Below are positions 1-6,640 of a DNA stretch of 6,640 nucleotides, piece after piece (the first letter of the stretch is position 1; every line of letters starts with the position of its first letter). A program made the position numbers and the translations under genes. Under the pieces are notes generated by a model that was not told the origin of the DNA, did no database searches, and was given only the letters and a program-made list of their open reading frames with translations. The stretch covers positions 1-6,640 of the forward strand of contig CAUBGU010000079.1 in NCBI GenBank assembly GCA_958435545.1, given 5' to 3'. The stretch comes from an uncultured Collinsella sp. (GTDB taxonomy: Bacteria > Actinomycetota > Coriobacteriia > Coriobacteriales > Coriobacteriaceae).

Positions 1-1267
1 CGTTCTTGAGGATCTCGAGCTTCTCCTTGTCGACCGCACCGATGATGCGGATGGCAAGACCCGGGCCCGGGAAAGGCTGGCGAAACACGATGTGACCCGG
101 CAGGCCCAGCGCCAGACCAAGCGCGCGGACCTCGTCCTTAAAGAAGTGGTCGAGCGGCTCAATGAGGTCAAAGTGCACGCCCTCGGGGAACGGGATCAGG
201 TTGTGGTGGCTCTTGATGGTGGCCGTCTTGCCGCCCGTCTTGCGAGCTCCGGACTCGATGATGTCGGGGTAGATAGTGCCCTGAGCCAGGTACTTGACCG
301 GCTTGCCATCGGTCTCGAGCTGCTGCGCCACGGCGAAGAACTCTTTCCAGAACTGCGTACCGATGATGCGGCGCTTCTCCTCGGGCTCGGTCACGCCGGC
401 CAGAAGCTCGGCATAACGGTCCTCGGCGTGGACGTGAATAAAGTCGACGTCAAACTGCTTGGTGAAGACCTCCTCCACTTGCTCGGGCTCGCCCTTGCGC
501 AGCAGGCCGTGGTTGATGAACACGCAGGTCATCTGCTTGCCCACGGCGCGGGCGCCCAGCGCAGCCACGACGGAGGAGTCGACGCCACCGGACAGAGCCA
601 GAATCACGCGGTCGTCGCCGACCTTCTCGCGAAACTCGGCCGTCATGGTCTCGACCAGGTTGTCCATGCTCCAGTTGGGCTCCAGGCCGCAGATCTCAAA
701 CAGGAAGTTGCTCAGCAGCTGTTGACCGTACTCGGAATGCTTGACCTCGGGGTGAAACTGCGTGGTGAAGATCTTGCGCTCGACGCACTCCATGGCGGCA
801 ACCGGGCACACGTCGGTGCTGGCGGTAACGGTAAAGCCCTCGGGTACCTCGGACACGGCGTCGCGGTGGCTCATCCACACAGTCTGCTCCATGGGCGTGG
901 AGTTAAAGAGCTTGGCGCCGGCCGTGCGCGTGATGGTGGCGCGGCCGTACTCGCCCACCTCGGAGTGGCCGACCTTGCCGCCAAGCGTCACGGCCGTGAT
1001 CTGATGGCCATAGCAAAAGCCCAGGACGGGAAGGCCCAGGTCAAAGATGGCAGGATCGATGGACGGAGCGTCCTCGGCATACACAGAAGCCGGGCCGCCG
1101 GAAAGGATGAGCGCAGAGGCGTTCATCTCGCGAATCTCGTCGGCCGAGATGTCGCAGGGGACAATCTCGGAATACACGTTGAGGTCGCGGACGCGACGGG
1201 CAATGAGCTGACCGTACTGCGCACCAAAGTCGAGTACGAGGACCTTTGCGGAAGCCTTTTGATCCAT
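1..1267 (-). CDS. guaA: GMP synthase (glutamine-hydrolysing), C-terminus cut by window edge
   Basis: The enzyme converts XMP to GMP using ATP and glutamine, the last step of guanine nucleotide synthesis in the cytoplasm. The visible 422 residues start MDQKASAKVLVLDFGAQYGQ. The N-terminal class I glutamine amidotransferase domain (about residues 8-195) shows the nucleophile elbow GFCYGHQ with Cys85, and the FHPE motif with His172 and Glu174. The ATP-pyrophosphatase domain begins near residue 200, with its P-loop LSGGVDSS at about 225-232. The family motif RQPFPGPGLAIRIIG lies close to the window edge. E. coli GuaA has 525 residues, so about 100 C-terminal residues (dimerisation domain) lie outside. 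The ATG at 1265-1267 is preceded by a GAGGGGG Shine-Dalgarno. It is divergent from ansA. A long plus-strand open frame over it (92-1315) is only its shadow. Identification is secure. Confidence 0.97.
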   Translation of the reverse strand, partial: MDQKASAKVLVLDFGAQYGQLIARRVRDLNVYSEIVPCDISADEIREMNASALILSGGPASVYAEDAPSIDPAIFDLGLPVLGFCYGHQITAVTLGGKVGHSEVGEYGRATITRTAGAKLFNSTPMEQTVWMSHRDAVSEVPEGFTVTASTDVCPVAAMECVERKIFTTQFHPEVKHSEYGQQLLSNFLFEICGLEPNWSMDNLVETMTAEFREKVGDDRVILALSGGVDSSVVAALGARAVGKQMTCVFINHGLLRKGEPEQVEEVFTKQFDVDFIHVHAEDRYAELLAGVTEPEEKRRIIGTQFWKEFFAVAQQLETDGKPVKYLAQGTIYPDIIESGARKTGGKTATIKSHHNLIPFPEGVHFDLIEPLDHFFKDEVRALGLALGLPGHIVFRQPFPGPGLAIRIIGAVDKEKLEILKN

Positions 1268-1534
1268 GGTTCCCCCTCTTGTTGGCGGGGAGCCGGTGCC
1301 CACCCGCGTGAATGAACGAAAATAGCCTTCATAGTGTACACGTTATATGGGGTTTCTCGCCCCTCGCAGCCATCAGCGCACGGCAAACGCACGACCTAGG
1401 CCCCTATTTGACGGCAATTGAAGTGTTACCAAACGTTACAGATGATGTAATACGATTGAACATTGGACGCCCTGTGCCACAATACTGCCGAACGACTCCG
1501 CCCTTGCGGCGGCAAATACGATAGGAATACCAGC
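1268..1534. promoter_or_regulatory. Divergent guaA/ansA intergenic region with weak promoter candidates
   Basis: This 267-bp gap separates two divergent genes, so it should carry both promoters, but neither is convincing. For guaA (minus strand) the best -10 candidates are TATAAC (complement of 1342-1347) and TACACT (complement of 1333-1338), and no good -35 is seen. For ansA (plus strand) TTGAAC at 1456-1461 with AATACT at 1481-1486 is possible, but the 19-nt spacer is long. A TTGACG at 1408-1413 has no matching -10. GTTAC occurs twice as a direct repeat 10 bp apart (1425-1429 and 1435-1439), a spacing that could suit a regulator. I see no convincing purine riboswitch upstream of guaA. The exact promoters are uncertain. 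Confidence 0.3.
1486..1514 (+). promoter_or_regulatory. Leader hairpin just upstream of the ansA ribosome binding site
   Basis: In the presumed 5' leader of ansA, TGCCG (1486-1490) pairs with CGGCA (1510-1514), and CCGC (1498-1501) pairs with GCGG (1506-1509) around a CCTT loop. The two stems are contiguous on the 3' side, with a 7-nt bulge on the 5' side. The structure ends 8 nt before the AGGA at 1523-1526, which lies 8 nt from the ATG. It has no T-run, so it is not an obvious attenuator. It could affect mRNA stability or ribosome access, or it may be incidental. The pairing is seen; any role is inferred. Confidence 0.35.
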
Positions 1535-2548
1535 ATGAAGCGCATCCTTCTCATCGCCACGGGCGGCACCATCGCATCGACCGAGGACGGTAACGGCCTC
1601 TCCCCCGCCCTGACCGGTGAGGAGCTCGCCCAGAGCGTCCCCGAGATCTCGGGCCTCTGCGAGCTCGACGTCGTGCAGCCCATGAACATCGACAGCACCA
1701 ATATGCGCCCGAGCGACTGGATGCGTATCCGCGACGTCATCGTCAAGGGCTATGCCGACCACGACGGCTTCGTGATTCTACACGGCACCGACACCATGAG
1801 CTACACCGCGGCAGCACTTTCCTATCTGATTCAGGACAGCCCCAAGCCCATCGTGCTCACCGGCTCGCAAAAGCCCATGGGCAACCCCTTTACCGACGCC
1901 AAGCTCAACCTGTACCAGAGCCTGCTCTATGCGCTCGACGAGCATTCGCACGATGTGTCGATCGTGTTTGGCGGCGTCGCCATTGCCGGCACGCGCGCCC
2001 GCAAGCAGCGCACCATGAGCTTTAACGCGTTCATTAGCGTCAACTATCCGCCCATTGCCTACATCCGCAACGACCGCATTGTGCGCAACGGGCTCCACGG
2101 CACTCATCAGGGCGAAAACCCGGTGCGTTTCTACGACAGCATCGACCCGCGCGTATTTGTACTCAAGCTTACGCCCGGCGTAAACCCGGGCATCCTCGAC
2201 GCCCTTGCCGATAGCTACGACGCCGTGATTCTGGAGACCTTTGGCATTGGCGGTATTCCCGAGTTTGGCGAGTCGGGCGAGTCGTTCCAAGAGGCAATTT
2301 TCCGCTGGGTCGATTCGGGTCGCACCGTCGTTATGACCACGCAGGTCCCCGAAGAGGGCCTCGATCTGGGCATTTATGAGGTCGGCCGTGCTTACGCCAA
2401 TCATCCGGGCATTCTGCGCGGCGACGACATGACCACCGAGACGCTCGTGGCCAAGACCATGTGGGCACTCGGCCAGTCACGCGATGCGGCCGAGATCCAG
2501 CGCCTGTTCTACAGCCAAGTCAACCACGACCGCATCCCGATGGCGTAA
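1535..2548 (+). CDS. ansA: L-asparaginase, type I cytoplasmic
   Basis: The enzyme hydrolyses L-asparagine to aspartate and ammonia. The protein has 337 residues, matching the usual 330-340 of cytoplasmic type I enzymes, and has no signal peptide. The N-terminal motif ATGGTIAS carries nucleophile Thr12. HGTDTMSY at 83-90 supplies Thr85 and Asp86, and Lys157 in AGTRARKQRT matches the family's catalytic lysine. Where E. coli AnsA has GYIP, this protein has GLSP. The same region reads GLAP in B. subtilis AnsA as I recall it, and that enzyme appears the closer relative overall (STNM, SYTAAALSY, TRARK, YEVGR and MWALGQS blocks). The frame stays open upstream to 1463, but ATG 1535 is chosen because AGGA at 1523-1526 precedes it and the family N-terminus begins there. 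It ends in TAA and is convergent with xre. Confidence 0.95.
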   Translation: MKRILLIATGGTIASTEDGNGLSPALTGEELAQSVPEISGLCELDVVQPMNIDSTNMRPSDWMRIRDVIVKGYADHDGFVILHGTDTMSYTAAALSYLIQDSPKPIVLTGSQKPMGNPFTDAKLNLYQSLLYALDEHSHDVSIVFGGVAIAGTRARKQRTMSFNAFISVNYPPIAYIRNDRIVRNGLHGTHQGENPVRFYDSIDPRVFVLKLTPGVNPGILDALADSYDAVILETFGIGGIPEFGESGESFQEAIFRWVDSGRTVVMTTQVPEEGLDLGIYEVGRAYANHPGILRGDDMTTETLVAKTMWALGQSRDAAEIQRLFYSQVNHDRIPMA

Positions 2549-2632
2549 TCCCTAAGGCAGTTCCACTTATCGCAGCCTCAAACGACAGGTGGTCCCCCTC
2601 GGGCCGTGCAAAAATCGGAGTATTCTGCAATT

Positions 2633-2645
2633 TCTCCGCCGGAGA
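2633..2645 (+). repeat. Short hairpin TCTCC-GCC-GGAGA in the left arm
   Basis: A 5-bp perfect stem with a 3-nt loop lies at the inner end of the left arm. It is followed closely by a separate perfect 12-bp palindrome AATCGGCCGATT at 2651-2662. No T-run follows, so terminator activity for ansA is not indicated. The right arm has a different hairpin at the corresponding place, so structure may be kept while sequence changes. Confidence 0.45.
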
Positions 2646-2745
2646 CATAGAATCGGCCGATTGTTAGACGAACTTTTAGGGCGAAGAGGCCGTCTAGTAA
2701 ATATTTATTCCACATTTTTATTAAGCGTGTGGATTAACTACTGTC

Positions 2746-2786
2746 AAAAAGGCAAAGCCAGCCGCTCGAGCTACCATCTACGGCTG
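2746..2786 (-). terminator. Possible intrinsic terminator of xre
   Basis: Read on the minus strand after the xre stop, CAGCCG (2786-2781) pairs with CGGCTG (2764-2759) around a 16-nt loop. GCTTTGCC and a run of five T (2750-2746) follow. The T-run starts 8 nt after the stem, further than in a typical intrinsic terminator, and the loop is long, so the call is weak. The hairpin partly overlaps the right arm of the inverted element. Confidence 0.3.
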
Positions 2787-2869
2787 AACAAGTGCTGAAT
2801 ACTCGCGATTTTGCACATCGAAACCAGGGGGACCCGCCCAAAGAGCGTCAATTAGCAGCGAGGAACGCC

Positions 2870-3088
2870 CTATTCGATACCCTCGAGAAGCTCTGACACC
2901 GTCATGCCGAGTGCGGGCGCGATCTTAAATAGAACCTTGAGCGTGAAATTTGCCGTCCCATCTTCGATTCGGTCGAGGTAGGGTCGGCTGATTCCTGTCG
3001 CCACACAAAAATCAACCTTGGAGATACCAAGGTCCCTGCGTGTCTCTTCGACCCGCCTGCCAAGAATCTGTTTCGCACGTTCGTCCAT
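2870..3088 (-). CDS. Small Xre/Cro-type helix-turn-helix regulator
   Basis: This is a 72-residue protein made almost entirely of one Cro/C1-type helix-turn-helix domain (about residues 8-68). GISKVDFCVATGISRPYLDRIEDG covers the two core helices. The SRPYLDRIEDG stretch is the recognition helix and matches the usual SxxYLxxIExG pattern. The tail (LKVLFKIAPALGMTVSELLEG) is the standard closing part of the domain. It has no ligand-binding or toxin-like domain, so it should be a DNA-binding repressor in the cytoplasm. The ATG at 3086-3088 is the only start in frame below an upstream stop inside the palindrome. Its Shine-Dalgarno is weak. It is divergent from the orphan gene at 3165 with a palindromic operator between them, which suggests control of both genes and itself. 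An antitoxin role cannot be excluded. Confidence 0.88.
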   Translation of the reverse strand: MDERAKQILGRRVEETRRDLGISKVDFCVATGISRPYLDRIEDGTANFTLKVLFKIAPALGMTVSELLEGIE

Positions 3089-3117
3089 GCAGCCGAGTTT
3101 GAAATGGAGCCGAACAT

Positions 3118-3141
3118 AAACGTAAACTATAGTTTACGTTT
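3118..3141. promoter_or_regulatory. Perfect 24-bp palindromic operator over divergent -10 boxes
   Basis: The half-site AAACGTAAACTA (3118-3129) is followed directly by its exact reverse complement (3130-3141), with no spacer and no mismatch. The centre contains TATAGT on both strands: 3128-3133 for the plus-strand gene and the complement of 3126-3131 for xre. Both fit the -10 consensus well and overlap by four bases. The -35 regions are poor matches. A start about 7 nt downstream gives leaders of roughly 25-31 nt for both genes. I infer that the neighbouring Xre protein binds here as a dimer and blocks RNA polymerase in both directions. The palindrome is directly seen; the regulator and binding are inferred. 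Confidence 0.75.
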
Positions 3142-3153
3142 TCCCGAATACAC

Positions 3154-3158
3154 AGGAG
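3154..3158 (+). promoter_or_regulatory. Ribosome binding site of the orphan gene
   Basis: AGGAG lies 6 nt before the ATG at 3165. It is a near-consensus Shine-Dalgarno and the main reason to accept the following unrecognised frame as a real gene. Confidence 0.75.
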
Positions 3159-3164
3159 TTTTCT

Positions 3165-3554
3165 ATGTCGGGTTCTTCGGTCCGCATGTACCGAGCCACG
3201 CTTCGCACAAACAGCGCGCCGCCCAAGCTCGTCGTCGTTGAAGCTGAATGCCTTTCGCCCGATGAGCGCACAGCATTTACATTGCTATCAAGTCGCGTCG
3301 CCGCCGTTCTGGCCCCTTGCCCGGCGCAAGGTGAACTTGCCATTCAATGCCAAACGCACGGCTGCTCGCTCAATCAGGTTGCCGTAATCGCAACCAGCCA
3401 ACGCGGCCTGCCGCTCCTTTTAGAAGCCGGCATAGCACTCGCCCTTCGCGGCGCCGGATACGAAAACGAGGCCGCCGCCGATGTAGTCTTTCAACCACGG
3501 TCGAGCGGCGGCCTCGCAGCAGCCATTGAATATGCGTGCAGGCTCGTTGCCTAG
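3165..3554 (+). CDS. Hypothetical protein, 129 residues, divergent from xre
   Basis: I do not recognise this protein. It starts MSGSSVRMYRATLRTNSAPP and is rich in Ala, Leu, Val and Arg. It has five cysteines (29, 52, 62, 67, 125), of which Cys62 and Cys67 form CQTHGC. No signal peptide or clear membrane helix is seen. The stretch LPLLLEAGIALALRG (82-96) is hydrophobic but short and amphipathic. Support for a real gene comes from AGGAG at the right spacing, a -10 box in the upstream palindrome, a frame open from operator to the next gene, and plausible codon use. That use is more relaxed than in ychF, with TTA, CTA, TCA and AGG present. It ends only 9 bp from the convergent DUF1648 gene. Partnership with the Xre protein is likely by context: target gene, or toxin-like partner, neither shown. 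Confidence 0.7.
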   Translation: MSGSSVRMYRATLRTNSAPPKLVVVEAECLSPDERTAFTLLSSRVAAVLAPCPAQGELAIQCQTHGCSLNQVAVIATSQRGLPLLLEAGIALALRGAGYENEAAADVVFQPRSSGGLAAAIEYACRLVA

Positions 3555-3563
3555 AAGGACAAG

Positions 3564-3947
3564 CTAGAAACCAAAGCCAAAGCCCGTTCCGGTAATCGCC
3601 GAGTACATAAAGTAAACGTTGATCACGTTGAGGAACACACCCGTGATGCAACCGTTGCGCAGGTAGCGCTCGCACGCAAGACGTGCCATCACAGCGGAGT
3701 CCTCGTTGTTCTTTGCCTGGCGTCCCGCCGTAAAGTACGTCGCCACGCTCAGCAGCAGGTTGAGCACCGGCAGTGCCAGCAGCTCGTAGCTCTTACCCCA
3801 GCGCGTCACCTCGCCGGCTGCGTTAAACTTCGTTGCCACCTCGGGGCCAATGTTGGGGATCACAAACGCTGCAACCACCAGCGGAATCACCGCAAGTACG
3901 AGCAGCGCAATACCCATGTAGCCAGCTTTTTTGCCATATTTAAACAT
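3564..3947 (-). CDS. Small DUF1648-type membrane protein
   Basis: The protein has 127 residues with three likely membrane helices: about 11-32, 55-74 and 100-118. Between the first two lies IGPEVATKFNAAGEVTRWGKS, which matches the DUF1648 signature (an xxFNxxGxxxRWG pattern) found in SdpI-like proteins. Full SdpI immunity proteins are longer and carry a second conserved domain, which is absent here, so an immunity role should not be assumed. The C-terminus ends in a Gly/Phe tail, GTGFGFGF. The ATG at 3945-3947 has AAGGA at 3956-3960, 8 nt away, and this Shine-Dalgarno overlaps the ychF stop. With an 11-nt gap it is almost certainly cotranscribed with ychF. Function is unknown; membrane location and family are fairly sure. 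Confidence 0.85.
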   Translation of the reverse strand: MFKYGKKAGYMGIALLVLAVIPLVVAAFVIPNIGPEVATKFNAAGEVTRWGKSYELLALPVLNLLLSVATYFTAGRQAKNNEDSAVMARLACERYLRNGCITGVFLNVINVYFMYSAITGTGFGFGF

Positions 3948-3958
3948 ATGCGTCGTCC

Positions 3959-5035
<1,077 letters not shown>

Positions 5036-5040
5036 GACAG

Positions 5041-5046
5041 CTCCTT
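5041..5046 (-). promoter_or_regulatory. Ribosome binding site that fixes the GTG start of ychF
   Basis: On the minus strand AAGGAG precedes the GTG by 5 nt (CTGTC). The competing in-frame ATG 36 bases upstream has no comparable site, so the GTG is preferred. Confidence 0.8.
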
Positions 5047-5072
5047 TTGGTACAGGTACTTCAAACTTCATA

Positions 5073-5078
5073 AGTATA
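5073..5078 (-). promoter_or_regulatory. Possible -10 element of ychF
   Basis: TATACT on the minus strand abuts the base of the GC hairpin and would give a leader of about 30 nt for ychF. No acceptable -35 is found, because that position falls inside the hairpin loop region. The call is weak, but if the hairpin stops transcription from the GH4 gene, ychF needs its own promoter in this space. Confidence 0.3.
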
Positions 5079-5122
5079 GCGCCGCCGCAGCATCCGGGCG
5101 AATCCGGACACCGCGGCGGCGC
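5079..5122 (-). terminator. Strong GC-rich hairpin between the GH4 gene and ychF
   Basis: GCGCCGCCGC (5079-5088) and GCGGCGGCGC (5113-5122) form a perfect 10-bp stem. Inside a 4+4 nt internal loop, TCCGG (5093-5097) and CCGGA (5104-5108) form a second 5-bp stem with a 6-nt loop. It begins 40 nt after the GH4 stop. The minus-strand sequence that follows, CTATACTTATG, is only moderately T-rich, so it is an atypical intrinsic terminator. It could instead be an RNA-stabilising 3' structure. The structure itself is certain; terminator activity is inferred. Confidence 0.5.
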
Positions 5123-5162
5123 AAATGAAGCAGAGATGCGTGAGAGTTCGGGACAGCAGTCC

Positions 5163-6606
<1,444 letters not shown>

Positions 6607-6640
6607 CGGCCTTGCGGTGCATACCGGCTCTGCAAGGCCG
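6607..6640. repeat. Perfect 9-bp inverted repeat at the right window edge
   Basis: CGGCCTTGC (6607-6615) and GCAAGGCCG (6632-6640) pair perfectly around a 16-nt loop. The window ends at the last paired base, so the stem may be longer and any T-run on the plus strand lies outside. It could be the terminator of a neighbouring gene. On the minus strand the following bases are A-rich, not T-rich, so it is not a minus-strand terminator by sequence. Confidence 0.45.

Larger units (their letters stand above)
2591..2834. repeat. Candidate 244-bp element with two diverged inverted arms (MITE- or BIME-like)
   Basis: The left arm on the plus strand (2591-2650) and the right arm on the minus strand (2834 down to 2771) read the same blocks in the same order. 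These are GGTCCCCCT, a 6-9 nt variable spacer, GTGCAAAA, four variable bases, GAGTATTC, and then about 26 positions of which 17 agree. The outer ends are an exact 9-bp inverted pair, GGTCCCCCT at 2591-2599 and AGGGGGACC at 2826-2834. The interior (2651-2770) is AT-rich and encodes nothing recognisable. No target-site duplication is evident. It lies between the 3' ends of convergent ansA and xre, so each transcript would enter an arm in the same orientation. It could be a non-autonomous mobile remnant or a pair of dispersed intergenic repeats. Copy number elsewhere is unknown to me. Confidence 0.6.
2549..2869. other. 321-bp gene-free stretch between convergent ansA and xre
   Basis: No credible gene is present. 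Two short plus-strand open frames (2461-2667 and 2589-2798) either overlap the end of ansA out of frame or lie inside the repeat element, and neither has a family signature. Nearly all of the stretch is the inverted-arm element at 2591-2834. The remaining 42 bp after the ansA stop and 35 bp after the xre stop show no clear intrinsic terminator. The centre, about 2697-2760, is much more AT-rich than the flanking genes and contains the 10-bp palindrome TAAATATTTA. Confidence 0.7.

Noticed and set aside
92..1315. 407-residue plus-strand open frame
   Set aside because: It lies antisense to guaA, has no family signature, and arises from GC-biased third codon positions. The minus strand gives a full canonical GMP synthase.
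1334..1341. 8-bp palindrome GTGTACAC upstream of guaA
   Set aside because: It does not extend beyond 8 bp, and palindromes of this size are common in a window this long. It has no link to a regulator here.
1424..1430. TGTTACC shared by the ansA upstream region and the GH4 upstream region (6572-6578)
   Set aside because: A 7-mer recurring once in this much sequence is expected by chance, and the flanking bases do not agree.
1778..2404. 208-residue minus-strand open frame
   Set aside because: It lies wholly inside ansA on the opposite strand and has no recognisable domain.
2589..2798. 69-residue plus-strand open frame in the gene-free stretch
   Set aside because: It coincides with the inverted-arm element, has no good ribosome binding site and no family resemblance. 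It may translate by chance through the repeat.
3134..3343. 69-residue minus-strand open frame opposite the orphan gene
   Set aside because: It overlaps the palindrome and the orphan antisense, with no ribosome binding site. The plus-strand frame has AGGAG at the correct spacing.

Overview
The window looks like chromosomal DNA of a moderately GC-rich, gut-type anaerobic bacterium. I infer a coriobacterium close to Collinsella. The inference rests on GC-biased third codon positions in the core genes, a B. subtilis-like AnsA, a phosphotransferase-linked GH4 glucosidase and general sequence style, and no search was possible. Seven protein genes are supported: five with a recognisable family and function, one DUF1648-type membrane protein, and one orphan. 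No rRNA, tRNA, CRISPR array or transposase gene is visible.

Layout. (1) 1-1267, minus strand: guaA (GMP synthase), cut by the left edge. (2) 1268-1534: divergent intergenic region with a leader hairpin. (3) 1535-2548, plus: ansA, cytoplasmic type I L-asparaginase. (4) 2549-2869: 321 bp without a gene, filled almost entirely by a roughly 244-bp element with two diverged inverted arms and an AT-rich middle. (5) 2870-3088, minus: a 72-residue Xre/Cro-type regulator. (6) 3118-3141: a perfect 24-bp palindrome between the divergent xre and orphan genes. (7) 3165-3554, plus: a 129-residue protein of unknown function with a strong ribosome binding site. (8) 3564-3947, minus: a small DUF1648-type membrane protein, directly behind ychF. 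(9) 3959-5035, minus: ychF, a conserved P-loop ATPase that starts at GTG. (10) 5079-5122: a strong GC-rich hairpin. (11) 5163-6506, minus: a GH4 6-phospho-alpha-glucosidase (maltose-6'-phosphate glucosidase type). (12) 6507-6640: its leader, plus part of another hairpin at the right edge.

How the genes relate. guaA, ansA, ychF and the GH4 gene look like independent housekeeping or metabolic units. ychF and the DUF1648 gene are probably one transcript, since only 11 nt separate them and the second gene's Shine-Dalgarno overlaps the ychF stop. The most unusual stretch is 2590-3560. There an inverted-repeat element sits between the 3' ends of two convergent genes, next to a compact divergent module of small Xre regulator, perfect palindromic operator and orphan protein. 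The palindrome covers -10-like hexamers in both directions, so one bound protein could shut both promoters. This module and the repeat element are the best candidates for something undescribed here.
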